From Methylocystis echinoides (GTDB taxonomy: Bacteria; Pseudomonadota; Alphaproteobacteria; Rhizobiales; Beijerinckiaceae), in contig NZ_BSEC01000001.1 in assembly GCF_027923385.1 (NCBI RefSeq), forward strand, positions 1,810,501 to 1,874,500: a stretch of DNA of 64,000 nt, written 5' to 3'. The notes beneath the pieces were generated by a model. The model worked only from the letters and a program-made list of their open reading frames with translations, was not told the DNA's origin and did no database searches. Shown here piece after piece: positions 1 to 8,207 of the stretch; within the stretch, counting starts at the first letter, position 1; every line of letters starts with the position of its first letter. The position numbers were made by a program, and so were the translations under genes.

Positions 1-417
1 AGCCAAACGTTGCGACAGCTGAGAGCGGAATTTCCTGACCTATATAGTTACTTGCAACGGGAGGGCTTTTTCGCTCGAAAATAGGTATGCTCGCCGGGCG
101 ATCATGCCGCTTCGTGCGTGAAAGTGGGGCCACGCAACGGCGATACTGGCCGCCAGCCCGAACAGATGCGCCGTCGGCCCCCTTCGTGCGACCCTGCACG
201 CGCCGACGATGCGCTGCTTTCCGCGAGTCACGTCGCTCGAATCTCATCAATGCGCATCGACGTGTGGCGGGTCCTCTTTGGCGCGCGGGGTCAGTTTTTC
301 GAAGCGCGGGCGGTGTGGGTCGCGCCGCGGAGGAAGGTCGGCTCAAGACGAGGGTCGTCCGTTGACAAAGTCTCAACAAATGCCAAGCTTAAGGTCATCT
401 TTCCTCGGAGACTGGCC
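1..417. other. Leader region with no supported gene
   Basis: Open frames cross this stretch but none has a recognisable product or a good ribosome binding site. The frame of the downstream caspase-like gene is open back to position 118, but the only start with a good GGAG signal is at 418. The region probably holds the promoter of that gene. I see no tRNA, repeat or insertion-sequence end. Confidence 0.5.
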
Positions 418-2043
418 ATGTCCTACAATTCCATCGCTCCAGCCCGGAACGCGAGGGTCGACGTCACTGCGTCCGGGCGTCTGGAGAGCGAGACCCAAAA
501 AGCGCCTGCTCCCGCGGAAAAGACAGTGGTGATTTTCACGCAACCTGATGAGCCATTGTTCGAGGCGTCCGCGAAAACGATGCTCGAAGCCTGCGCCAGC
601 GGCGACGTCTCCGCCGAACATCACGCGCTCGGCCTAGCCGAGTGGCGGTCGACCATCGAAAACCTTCGCCGGGAGGGAAAGATCGGCGACGCCTCCCATG
701 TCGTCATCTCGATGCACGGCGCTATGGCGACCCCGAACGGCGCCTCCGAGAAGCAGCATCTTCTCGCCTCGGCGATCAGCACGCTCGACTTCATAAAGAC
801 GTTGCGCGAACCGCTGGAAAAGGGCGGCGCTCCGTGTTCGGCGACCATCTATATTGGATCCTGCGCGGCGGGCGACAACGCCATGCGCGCGAGTATTCAG
901 GAGTTGCACAACCAGCTTGGGGTCGGCGCCTGTGTTCTACTGTCCGGCAGCAAGGACGTATTGGACGGGGAGAACAACAACGCCCTGCGGGTCATGTGTG
1001 AGGCGTTGGCGCGAGCGCGGAAGAGCAATTCGCCCTTGCCCTCTCCAGATCACATCTTTGCGATGATTGCGCCCGTCCGTGGCGAGTGCATCACCCTGAT
1101 CGAAGCAAACAGGGCGTATCCTCTGATCCTCCACGCCCCGCAGGACAAGACCGAATTTGGGTGCGCGCCTTTGCTGAATGAAATTCATCAGTATGCATTA
1201 CATGGGGGGTGGTCCGAGCCGGACCCGAATGGAGACGCGGGCGAAGGGAAGCCGGACCAAAGCGCCAATCGCAAGCCAAGGGTGTCGGGCGACCCGGACG
1301 CTTTGCGGAGACTGGAATCCAACCTGCGCGCGTTCGGCGTGGATGCACAACCGCGCACAGTCGCGGAATTGCAGGTCGACAGTGTCCTGCTCAGGATTGC
1401 TTGGCGATCAGACGTGGCCAAACTAAGGAGATTCCTGAAGGTGGATCAGGACACGCTCGTCAGGCTCAACAAAGATGAGTGGAACGCCGCGCATTCGCTC
1501 GCGTTGAAGATGTTAAGCGCCGCAACGGAGGATAGCGACCAATCAAGAAGCGCGGGGAAGACGCCATACATACTCAATTTCCTGAGAGAGAAGGCGCATC
1601 ACTTCCATAACCTGGACGAGACCGTGCGCTTGAAAGATATGAGGTCGACAATGAAAGTGTCGCCCGACGCCTTCCGGCAACTGCTCAAGGATGGCTTTTG
1701 GGTTGATGCGCGAGACGGCGTCTCACGGGCGACGGCGATGCGACCGGCCGGTTTGGTGCTCGCCGAGAACGGGGATCTGGCCGGCCTGAATTTGCTGATG
1801 AGATCCCACAGGCGTTTTCGGAGGGATTTGGACAGCCGGGAAATCAATGACAGTCATCGCCTCGTCCTCGAGATGCTTGATGTCGCCCAGGGAGCAAAGG
1901 ACAGCTTAAACATTTCCTTAGAGCTTGCCGGTATTGCGAGGGAGGCCAGGAAGCTCCTTGTTGAAAACGCCGAGTGGATCCGCCAGCAGTATCCTCGCGC
2001 TCATGCCTACCTGAAAGAATATGGCTTTTTCGGCGAAGGCTGA
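418..2043 (+). CDS. Caspase-like (clan CD) cysteine protease domain protein, 541 aa
   Basis: The start at 418 follows GGAG (407-410) with a 7-base spacer. After a Pro/Ala-rich, probably disordered N-terminus (residues 1-35) comes an alpha/beta domain. It has hydrophobic strand VVISMHG ending in His100-Gly and strand [10 protein letters not shown] carrying Cys149. This His-Gly / Ser-Cys pairing on successive strands is the dyad layout of caspase, CHAT and related clan CD peptidases. Residues 250 to 541 are mainly helical; a stretch near 441-455 ([13 protein letters not shown]) resembles a single ankyrin-type repeat. No signal peptide or membrane segment is seen. The gene stands alone, so its partner and substrate are unknown. 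The family call is inferred from motif and fold pattern; it could be a secreted effector or an inactive relative. Confidence 0.75.
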   Translation: MSYNSIAPARNARVDVTASGRLESETQKAPAPAEKTVVIFTQPDEPLFEASAKTMLEACASGDVSAEHHALGLAEWRSTIENLRREGKIGDASHVVISMHGAMATPNGASEKQHLLASAISTLDFIKTLREPLEKGGAPCSATIYIGSCAAGDNAMRASIQELHNQLGVGACVLLSGSKDVLDGENNNALRVMCEALARARKSNSPLPSPDHIFAMIAPVRGECITLIEANRAYPLILHAPQDKTEFGCAPLLNEIHQYALHGGWSEPDPNGDAGEGKPDQSANRKPRVSGDPDALRRLESNLRAFGVDAQPRTVAELQVDSVLLRIAWRSDVAKLRRFLKVDQDTLVRLNKDEWNAAHSLALKMLSAATEDSDQSRSAGKTPYILNFLREKAHHFHNLDETVRLKDMRSTMKVSPDAFRQLLKDGFWVDARDGVSRATAMRPAGLVLAENGDLAGLNLLMRSHRRFRRDLDSREINDSHRLVLEMLDVAQGAKDSLNISLELAGIAREARKLLVENAEWIRQQYPRAHAYLKEYGFFGEG

Positions 2044-2238
2044 GTCCGGCAAGGCTGTCGGCCCCCTACGCCCTCCAGCGCCGGACAAAGCCGGTTCGCC
2101 CCCGCCCCCGGCCGAAAATCGCCGGCCTCTGTCCAATTTCGGTTGGACGCCGGCCAGTTTTGAATTATTCTAAGAAAGCGTCGCCGGGGCCCTGTGTCCG
2201 GGGCCGGCGCATCGACAAGAATCTCCTTGGAGGCATTA

Positions 2239-2658
2239 ATGGCATCGCTCAAGGGCAGCAAGACCGAAGAGAACCTGAAGGCCGCCTTCGCCGGCGAATC
2301 GCAGGCGAACCGCCGCTATCTCTATTTCGCTCAGAAGGCCGACGTTGAAGGCTACAATGACGTCGCCGCCGTGTTCCGCTCCACCGCGGAAGGCGAGACC
2401 GGCCACGCCCACGGCCACCTCGAATTCCTCGAGGTCGTCGGCGACCCGGCCACCGGCCTGCCGATCGGCAAGACCGCCGACAACCTCAAGGCCGCCGTCG
2501 CCGGCGAGACCCATGAGTACACCGACATGTATCCGGGCATGGCCCGCACGGCCCGCGACGAGGGCTTCGAGGAGGTCGCCGACTGGTTCGAGACGCTGGC
2601 CAAGGCCGAGCGTTCGCACGCCGGCCGCTTCCAGCGCGCCCTCGACGAGCTGAAGTAA
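2239..2658 (+). CDS. rbr: Rubrerythrin, diiron domain only (139 aa)
   Basis: This is a four-helix diiron peroxidase that reduces hydrogen peroxide in the cytoplasm. The two helix pairs carry the expected glutamates ([15 protein letters not shown]) and two E-x2-H motifs (ETGHA, ERSHA). At 139 residues it lacks the C-terminal rubredoxin domain of classical rubrerythrin, so electrons must come from another protein. The start at 2239 was chosen because TTGGAGG ends six bases before it; the frame is open further upstream without a signal. It lies 156 bp before an Fe-S protein and DUF3501, a recurring neighbourhood in Proteobacteria that suggests the Fe-S protein is an electron donor or functional partner (inference). 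Confidence 0.95.
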   Translation: MASLKGSKTEENLKAAFAGESQANRRYLYFAQKADVEGYNDVAAVFRSTAEGETGHAHGHLEFLEVVGDPATGLPIGKTADNLKAAVAGETHEYTDMYPGMARTARDEGFEEVADWFETLAKAERSHAGRFQRALDELK

Positions 2659-2720
2659 ACAGCGCGCGCTTCTCTCTCTCCCCTCCTGGGGAGAGGGTCG
2701 GCTTGTGAATGACGGTAATC

Positions 2721-2799
2721 GTCATTGCGAGGAGCAAAGCGACGAAGCAATCCAGAGCCGTATCGAGGCTCCGGGTTGCTTCGCTACGCTCGCAATGAC
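2721..2799. repeat. Intergenic inverted repeat, GTCATTGCGAG type, copy 1
   Basis: The element opens with GTCATTGCGAGG and closes with its complement CTCGCAATGAC. Inner arms GAAGCAATCC and GGTTGCTTCG also pair. It can form a long hairpin and ends 16 bp before the next gene. A near-identical copy lies at 4775-4854. It is a dispersed REP-like element rather than part of a coding frame, which supports starting the downstream gene at 2815. Confidence 0.9.
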
Positions 2800-2814
2800 G
2801 CGGAGGTCGAAAGA

Positions 2815-4164
2815 ATGAGAGAAGGCAGTCTCGAGGCGCCGACCCGGCATCCGCTGGATTGGGAGAATCCCGAATTCTATGACGAGGCGAAGCTCGACGC
2901 CGAAATGCGCCGCGTCTTCGACATCTGTCATGGCTGCCGCCGCTGCTTCAACCTCTGTGATTCCTTCCCGCGGTTGTTCGATCTCGTCGACGAATCGAAG
3001 AGCGGCGAACTCGACACGGTTGCGAGCGCGGATTTCAAGCCGGTGGTGGACGCCTGCACGCTGTGCGACATGTGCTTCCTCACCAAATGCCCTTATGTCC
3101 CGCCGCATGAATTCAATCTGGACTTCCCGCATCTGATTCTGCGCTATCGCGCGGTCGAGGCGAAGAAGCACGGCGTCGGCGCCGTCGATCACGCGCTGAC
3201 CGAGACCGACCGCAACGGCAAATGGGCCACGCTGATTTCCGGGGCGGTCAATTGGGCGACGCGTCGCGGCAGCCCGCTGCGTGGTCTCGAAGAGAAAGTC
3301 GCCGGCATCGACAGAAACGCCGCGCTGCCGGAATACGCCAGCCAGTCGCTCGAAGCGAAGACGAAGGCCAATCCGCCGCAGCGCGACGCGAGCGCGCCGG
3401 CGAAGGCGCGCAAGGTCGTGCTCTACGCCACCTGTTACGGCGACTATAACGACACCTCGATCGGCGAGGCCGCGCTGGCCGTGCTGGCGAAGAATGGCGT
3501 CGAGACGAAGGTCCTGCATCCGCATTGCTGCGGCATGCCGAAGCTCGAACAGGGTCTCATCGGCGAAGTCGCCGACGCCGCGCGAAAAGTCGCGGCGGCT
3601 TTCGCGCCCTATATCGACGAGGGCTACGACATCGTCGCCCCCGTGCCGTCCTGCGCGCTGATGCTGAAGTTCGAATGGCCGTTGATCCTGCCCAATGACG
3701 CGAGCGTGAAGCGCCTCGCGGCGGCGACCTTCGATCTGTCCGAATATATCGTCGACATTGCGCGCAAGGAGGGGCTCGCGGGTGGCATGTCGCCGATCGA
3801 GGGCGGCGTCGCCTTCCACATGTCCTGCCATTCGCGCGCGCAGAATTTCGGCCAGAAGGGCACGGTGCTGCTCAATCTGATTCCGCAGGCGGATGTGGCG
3901 GTGGTCGAGCGCTGCTCGGGCCATGGCGGCGCCTGGGGCTACAAGAAGGGCAATTTCGAAACGGCCATGAAGGTCGGGAAACCGGCCATGCGCCAGCTCA
4001 ATACGGCGGGCAAGAAACATGTCGTGTCGGAATGCCCGCTTGCCGGAATTCATCTGGAGCAGGGCATAGAGGCGCTTGCCGGCGATGCGCCGAAGCCGGA
4101 ACGCGTCGGCCACCCCATCGTTCTGATGGCGCGCGCCTACGGCGTTTCCTCGCCGAGCAAATAG
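2815..4164 (+). CDS. Two-[4Fe-4S] and CCG-domain oxidoreductase (HdrD/GlpC-like), 449 aa
   Basis: Two ferredoxin-type Cys clusters lie near the N-terminus: C38-x2-C41-x2-C44-x3-C48 and C81-x2-C84-x2-C87-x4-C92. Two cysteine-rich CCG-type segments follow, HPHCCGMPKLEQG and CHSRAQNF...ERCSGHGGAWG. This is the architecture of heterodisulfide-reductase subunit D and of GlpC/GlcF electron-transfer subunits. The protein is soluble, with no membrane helix. GGAGG lies 8 bases before ATG 2815; the upstream extension of the frame is repeat sequence. The neighbouring rubrerythrin and DUF3501 genes suggest a role in peroxide or redox stress, but the true electron donor and acceptor are not known. Confidence 0.88.
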   Translation: MREGSLEAPTRHPLDWENPEFYDEAKLDAEMRRVFDICHGCRRCFNLCDSFPRLFDLVDESKSGELDTVASADFKPVVDACTLCDMCFLTKCPYVPPHEFNLDFPHLILRYRAVEAKKHGVGAVDHALTETDRNGKWATLISGAVNWATRRGSPLRGLEEKVAGIDRNAALPEYASQSLEAKTKANPPQRDASAPAKARKVVLYATCYGDYNDTSIGEAALAVLAKNGVETKVLHPHCCGMPKLEQGLIGEVADAARKVAAAFAPYIDEGYDIVAPVPSCALMLKFEWPLILPNDASVKRLAAATFDLSEYIVDIARKEGLAGGMSPIEGGVAFHMSCHSRAQNFGQKGTVLLNLIPQADVAVVERCSGHGGAWGYKKGNFETAMKVGKPAMRQLNTAGKKHVVSECPLAGIHLEQGIEALAGDAPKPERVGHPIVLMARAYGVSSPSK

Positions 4165-4173
4165 AGATTGACG

Positions 4174-4764
4174 ATGTCCGTGAAAACCGAACTCACCCGC
4201 GCCGACATCCTCCCCTGGGCGGACTACGCCCGCGATCGCGCCGAGCATCGCCGCCGCATCACGGCGATCAAGCGTCATCGCCGCGTCGAGGTCGGCCCCT
4301 TCGTGACTTTCTATTTCGAAAGCTTCGACACCATGTGGCTTCAGGTGCAGGAGATGCTGCACATCGAGCGTGGCGGCGAGGGGCAAATTCCCGAGGAGCT
4401 TGCGGCCTATAATCCGCTGGTGCCGAAGGGCCGCGAACTCGTGGCCACTTTCATGATCGAGATCGACGACCCGCTGCGCCGCGCCCGCGTGCTGGCCGGG
4501 CTCGGCGGCGTCGAGGAAACGGCCTTCATCGAGGTCGGCGGCGTGCGCGTCGCCGGCAAGGCCGAAACGGATCAGGATCGCACCACGGCGGACGGCAAGG
4601 CGAGCTCGGTGCAGTTCGTGCATTTCCCCTTCACCGACGCGGAGGTCGCCGCTTTCCGCGAGCCCAGCGCGCGGGTGATCCTGGGTCTGACACACCCGAA
4701 CTATAGCCATATGGCCGTCCTGCACGAGGCGACGCGCGCCGCGCTGGCGAGCGATTTCGCTTAG
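4174..4764 (+). CDS. DUF3501 family protein (196 aa)
   Basis: The sequence fits the DUF3501 family: a conserved N-terminal segment (LTRADILPWADYARDR), a basic patch around ITAIKRHRRVEVGP, and the motif HIERGGEGQIPEEL. It has no membrane segment or metal-binding cysteine set. It begins 9 bp after the Fe-S protein stop, so the two are probably translated together. A TTG at 4168 is an alternative start, but no strong ribosome site separates the choices. Its biochemical role is unknown. Its constant company of rubrerythrin and an HdrD-like protein suggests a three-gene redox module. Confidence 0.88.
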   Translation: MSVKTELTRADILPWADYARDRAEHRRRITAIKRHRRVEVGPFVTFYFESFDTMWLQVQEMLHIERGGEGQIPEELAAYNPLVPKGRELVATFMIEIDDPLRRARVLAGLGGVEETAFIEVGGVRVAGKAETDQDRTTADGKASSVQFVHFPFTDAEVAAFREPSARVILGLTHPNYSHMAVLHEATRAALASDFA

Positions 4765-4774
4765 CCATCCTTCC

Positions 4775-4854
4775 GTCATTGCGAGCGAAGCGAAGCAATC
4801 CAGGGGCCGTGATGTGGCTCTGGGTTGCTTCGTCGCTGCGCTCCTCGCAATGAC
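4775..4854. repeat. Intergenic inverted repeat, GTCATTGCGAG type, copy 2
   Basis: This has the same family and arm sequences as the element at 2721-2799 (outer arms GTCATTGCGAG / CTCGCAATGAC, inner arms GAAGCAATCCAG / CTGGGTTGCTTC). It begins 10 bp after the DUF3501 stop, so it closes the three-gene operon and could act as an mRNA-stabilising hairpin or weak terminator. Confidence 0.9.
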
Positions 4855-4954
4855 GGTGCGGCGCCAATCGGGTCATCCACTCCTTGCGGGATTGCCCCCG
4901 GCGGCGGTTGCCGCTAATCCCTGCGGCAGTCTTTCCGCTTGAAAAGAGCCAGCC

Positions 4955-6535
4955 TTGACCACCGCCCCCACCCGCGACCCCGTTTCGCGGCGCCGCACCT
5001 TCGCGATCATCTCGCATCCTGACGCCGGCAAGACCACGCTGACCGAGAAGCTCCTGCTGTTCGGCGGCGCGATTCAGCTCGCCGGCGCGGTCAAGGCCAA
5101 GCGCAACGCCCAGCAGACCCGCTCGGACTGGATGAGCATCGAGCGCGAGCGCGGCATTTCCGTCGTCACCTCGGTGATGACCTTCGAATATGCGGACTGC
5201 GTCTTCAACCTGCTCGACACGCCCGGGCACGAGGACTTCTCGGAAGACACCTATCGCACGCTTTCCGCCGTCGACGCGGCTGTGATGGTGATCGACGCCG
5301 CCAAGGGCATCGAGGCGCGCACGCGCAAACTCTTCGAGGTTTGCCGCCTGCGCGACATTCCCATCGTCACCTTCGTCAACAAGTTGGACCGCGAGGGCCG
5401 CGACCCTTTCGAGCTGCTCGACGAAATCGAGAGGACCCTGGCGCTCGACACGACGCCCATCACTTGGCCCATCGGCGGCGGCAGGAATTTCGCGGGCACC
5501 TATCGCTTCGCGACCAGGACAATCCGCAAGATCGACAAGGACGACGAGCTTACCCAGACGACCGGCCTCGACGATCCGGTCTTCGACACGCTGCTGCCCA
5601 ATGGCGCGGACGCCTGGCGCGAGGAGGCCATGCTGGCGGCGGAGGGGTCGAAACCCTTCGATCTCGCGGCCTTCCGCGAAGGCCATCTCACACCCGTCTT
5701 TTTCGGCTCGGCGCTGCGCAATTTCGGCGTGCGCGATTTGATCGACGCCATGGCGGAATACGCCCCCAGCCCGCGCGCGCAGGAGGCGGACAAGCGGATC
5801 GTGGAGGCGAATGAGCCGAAAATGACCGGCTTCGTCTTCAAGATTCAGGCGAATATGGACCCCAACCACCGCGACCGCATCGCCTTCATGCGCGTCTGCT
5901 CCGGCAGGCTCACGCGCGGCATGAAGGCCAAGCTGATCCGCACCGGCAAGAACATCCCGCTCAACGCCCCGCAATTCTTCTTCGCGCGCGACCGCTCCAT
6001 CGCCGACGAGGCTTTCGCGGGCGACGTCGTCGGCCTGCCGAACCATGGGCAATTGCGCATTGGCGACACGCTGACGGAAGGCGAGGATCTGGTGTTTCGC
6101 GGCGTGCCGAGCTTCGCGCCGGAAATCCTGCGCCGTATTCTGATTTCCGACGCCATGAAGGCCAAGAAGCTGCGCGAGGCGCTCCAGCAGCTCGCGGAAG
6201 AGGGCGTGGTGCAGGTGTTCACGCCCCATGACGGCTCCGGCTCCATCGTCGGCGTGGTCGGCGCGCTCCAGCTCGACGTGCTGGCGACGCGCCTCGACGC
6301 GGAATATGGGCTGACGACGCGTTACGAGCAGTCGCGCTTCACCATCTGCCGATGGATCACATCGGAGGACGGCGCGAAGCTGAAGAGCTTCATCGATTCG
6401 CATGGCTCCAGCATCGCCGATGATCTCGACGGCGCGCCGGTCTTCATGTCGTCCTCGGCCTTCCAGCTCAATTATGACTCCGAGCGCAATCCGGACATCC
6501 GTTTCTCGGATGTGAAGGACTATCAGAAAAAATAG
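4955..6535 (+). CDS. prfC: Peptide chain release factor 3 (RF3), 526 aa
   Basis: RF3 is a ribosome-binding GTPase that removes RF1/RF2 after termination. The G domain is complete: P-loop SHPDAGKTT (residues 20-28), DTPGHEDF in switch II, and NKLD for guanine recognition. EF-Tu-like and RF3-specific C-terminal domains follow, ending in the typical RFSDVKDY tail. The length matches E. coli RF3 (529 aa). The start is TTG at 4955; there is no in-frame ATG nearby and the residues after it match the family N-terminus. It stands alone between a repeat and the HigBA islet. Confidence 0.97.
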   Translation: MTTAPTRDPVSRRRTFAIISHPDAGKTTLTEKLLLFGGAIQLAGAVKAKRNAQQTRSDWMSIERERGISVVTSVMTFEYADCVFNLLDTPGHEDFSEDTYRTLSAVDAAVMVIDAAKGIEARTRKLFEVCRLRDIPIVTFVNKLDREGRDPFELLDEIERTLALDTTPITWPIGGGRNFAGTYRFATRTIRKIDKDDELTQTTGLDDPVFDTLLPNGADAWREEAMLAAEGSKPFDLAAFREGHLTPVFFGSALRNFGVRDLIDAMAEYAPSPRAQEADKRIVEANEPKMTGFVFKIQANMDPNHRDRIAFMRVCSGRLTRGMKAKLIRTGKNIPLNAPQFFFARDRSIADEAFAGDVVGLPNHGQLRIGDTLTEGEDLVFRGVPSFAPEILRRILISDAMKAKKLREALQQLAEEGVVQVFTPHDGSGSIVGVVGALQLDVLATRLDAEYGLTTRYEQSRFTICRWITSEDGAKLKSFIDSHGSSIADDLDGAPVFMSSSAFQLNYDSERNPDIRFSDVKDYQKK

Positions 6536-6717
6536 CCTTTTCTGGCCATCCCTGTCCTAGCCAACGGCCCCCGGCCGAGGCGGCTCAAGAGGCGCTCGAG
6601 AAGCTCGGAGAATTCGCGGCGATCACGCTGCGGGTCGCCCAAGAGGAAATGGCGTCCGCGACTTAAGGCCGATCGCGCCGCTTGCCAATACGCGCGACGT
6701 ATCATATATAGGGCGAC

Positions 6718-6999
6718 ATGATCCTGAGCTTTTCCTGCAAGAAAACCGAGCGGTTTTTTCGGCAGGGGTCGCCGGCCGCCGCGTGGCGCTCCATTGCCAA
6801 GATAGCGGCGCGCAAGCTCGACATGCTCGACGCCGTCGTCGTCTTATCGGACCTGAAGGCCCCGCCGGGGACCAAGCTGGAAGCTCTGGAGCGGGACCGC
6901 AAAGGCCAGCACAGCATCCGCATTAACGATCAGTGGCGGGTTTGCTTTGTCTGGACGGAGCAGGGTCCGACACAGGTTGAAATCGTCGACTATCACTGA
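6718..6999 (+). CDS. higB: HigB-type toxin of the RelE superfamily (93 aa)
   Basis: This is a ribosome-dependent mRNA interferase by family. The 93-residue sequence has the HigB pattern: an N-terminal FFRQG region, central helices (IAARKLDMLDAV), the motif LKAPPGTKLEALERDRKGQHSI, and a strand-rich end INDQWRVCFVW...VEIVDYH. The Arg in NDQWRVCF is the usual functional position. It precedes higA by 11 bp, in the toxin-first order typical of higBA. It starts the accessory islet that runs to about 9.65 kb. Confidence 0.92.
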   Translation: MILSFSCKKTERFFRQGSPAAAWRSIAKIAARKLDMLDAVVVLSDLKAPPGTKLEALERDRKGQHSIRINDQWRVCFVWTEQGPTQVEIVDYH

Positions 7000-7010
7000 A
7001 AGGAGCCGCC

Positions 7011-7292
7011 ATGCCTCGCATAGCAACCCATCCCGGCAAGATCCTTCGCGAGGAATTCATGGCCCCGCTGGGGCTGTCCGCGCGCGCCCTTGCTGACGCC
7101 CTCGACGTGCCCGGGAACCGGATCAGCGACATTGCGCGCGAGCGGCGCGACGTGTCCGCGGATACGGCCATCCGCTTGGGGCGCTATTTCGGGACGGACC
7201 CTCGCTTCTGGCTCAATCTACAGACGGCGCATGATTTATCGATGGCCCAGGCGGGGGGCGACTATCGCAAGATCAAACGGCGCGCCGCCTGA
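7011..7292 (+). CDS. higA: HigA antitoxin, XRE-type helix-turn-helix (93 aa)
   Basis: The antitoxin of the preceding HigB. It starts with the family signature HPGKILREEFMAPLGLS and has an XRE helix-turn-helix (ARALADALDVPGNRISDIARERR), then FGTDPRFWLNLQ typical of HigA/VapI. AAAGGAG lies before the ATG. Antitoxins of this family usually bind DNA upstream of higB and repress their own operon; the AT-rich stretch at 6700-6717 is the likely place. Confidence 0.94.
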   Translation: MPRIATHPGKILREEFMAPLGLSARALADALDVPGNRISDIARERRDVSADTAIRLGRYFGTDPRFWLNLQTAHDLSMAQAGGDYRKIKRRAA

Positions 7293-7309
7293 TCGATCGT
7301 TCCGCCATC

Positions 7310-7468
7310 ATGCGCCGGGCGCACCGGATCCGCCGCCGCAGCGGCGCGCCGTGGGCAATGTGCTTGCGCGAGTCCTGGCGGATCGCCAAAGAGGCCGAAG
7401 CCCGCCCGCTGCTCGAGGCGGCGACGTTCGCCGCGACCATGGGTGCCAGACAATGCGCCGCCTTCTAA
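7310..7468 (+). CDS. Small hypothetical protein, 52 aa
   Basis: This short frame encodes a strongly basic N-terminus (MRRAHRIRRRSG) followed by a helix with Trp and Arg (LRESWRIAKEAE). It starts 18 bp after higA and its last 16 bases overlap the next small ORF. Small basic proteins of this kind occur in integrated elements, but I recognise no family. No clear Shine-Dalgarno sequence is seen, so expression is uncertain. Confidence 0.3.
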   Translation: MRRAHRIRRRSGAPWAMCLRESWRIAKEAEARPLLEAATFAATMGARQCAAF

Positions 7469-7662
7469 TCCTCGCCCTCGCGCTCGCCGCCGGCCCTGCC
7501 GCCGCGCAGACGGGCCAGCGCGCGCCCTACAGGCCGCCGGGCACGATCACCGCCACGCCGTTCCAATTCTCGCCTGTGACGGTCTATCGCGACGCCAAGG
7601 GCCGCGCAGTTGGGACGTCGACGACTTTTTCAAACGGGGCTATGATCTACAGGGAGCGGTGA
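7453..7662 (+). CDS. Small predicted periplasmic protein, 69 aa
   Basis: An N-terminal signal peptide (basic RR, hydrophobic LLILALALAAG, then PAAAQ with a likely cut after AAA) leads into about 50 residues. These include PYRPPGTITATPFQF and a Gly/Thr-rich stretch ending in YRER. The frame overlaps the preceding 52-aa ORF. The clean signal sequence supports a real secreted peptide of unknown function. A longer upstream extension in the same frame overlaps higA and is not credible. Confidence 0.55.
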   Translation: MRRLLILALALAAGPAAAQTGQRAPYRPPGTITATPFQFSPVTVYRDAKGRAVGTSTTFSNGAMIYRER

Positions 7663-7722
7663 ATACTGGTTTTTCCGAGATCTTTTTTGCGCTTGTTTCT
7701 CTATTTTGCGAGCAAAAAGCAG

Positions 7723-8193
7723 ATGAAGGCCAAATCCTCAAAAAAAGACAATCCGCCGCTCGGGCCGGGGGCTAGCAGAGAGTGGTCGCTGAAGGAACGC
7801 CTTGAAGCAATCGCTGCTTTTGCGCCCGTGTTTGACGCGCCAGACTTCAGCCCGGGTGAATTGGTGAGAGCTAAGCAGATTGCTGAAAATGCGTGGGAGG
7901 CTGGGTGGTTCCGTAACTCAGAAGAAATCTCTCAATTTCTCTCGGTTTGCTACCAATACGGTTGGGTCTGCGATTTTGATTGGGTGAAATGGTCGAACAC
8001 AAAGGAATGCAAAGCATTCCTCGACAGACCAGAGTTGATCGAGAAAGCGAATGCTCTCCAGCTCGCAAAACTTCTTACCACTATGATGCGGAGTGAACAT
8101 TTCGCCGACGGCTCGGTAGCGGAGGCTTTTGAACAGGGCGTTATCAGGTGGATTGTGGCGCGCTCTCTGTTACTATGCGCTGACATTAGCTGA
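7723..8193 (+). CDS. DUF6508-like protein (156 aa)
   Basis: The C-terminal half (KLLTTMMRSEHFADGSVAEA, then FEQGVI) resembles the DUF6508 signature, in which a basic residue pair, Phe and an acidic-Gly turn precede a short helix. The N-terminal half is helical with aromatic residues. ATG 7723 is preferred; a TTG at 7687 would add 12 residues. Base composition here is lower in GC than in the flanking core genes, in keeping with horizontal transfer. It stands 14 bp before the GIY-YIG gene, suggesting co-expression. Function is unknown. Confidence 0.65.
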   Translation: MKAKSSKKDNPPLGPGASREWSLKERLEAIAAFAPVFDAPDFSPGELVRAKQIAENAWEAGWFRNSEEISQFLSVCYQYGWVCDFDWVKWSNTKECKAFLDRPELIEKANALQLAKLLTTMMRSEHFADGSVAEAFEQGVIRWIVARSLLLCADIS

Positions 8194-8207
8194 GAAGAGT
8201 CACGTTG

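Noticed and set aside
2722..4779. A 685-codon open frame on the minus strand opposite the Fe-S and DUF3501 genes
   Set aside because: It is the mirror of two well-supported genes; its product is Arg/His/Ala-rich with no domain, as expected from the high-GC third codon positions of the real strand.
6541..6717. A short plus-strand coding-like tail ending in TAA at 6664-6666
   Set aside because: It has no start and matches no family; at most it is debris before higB.
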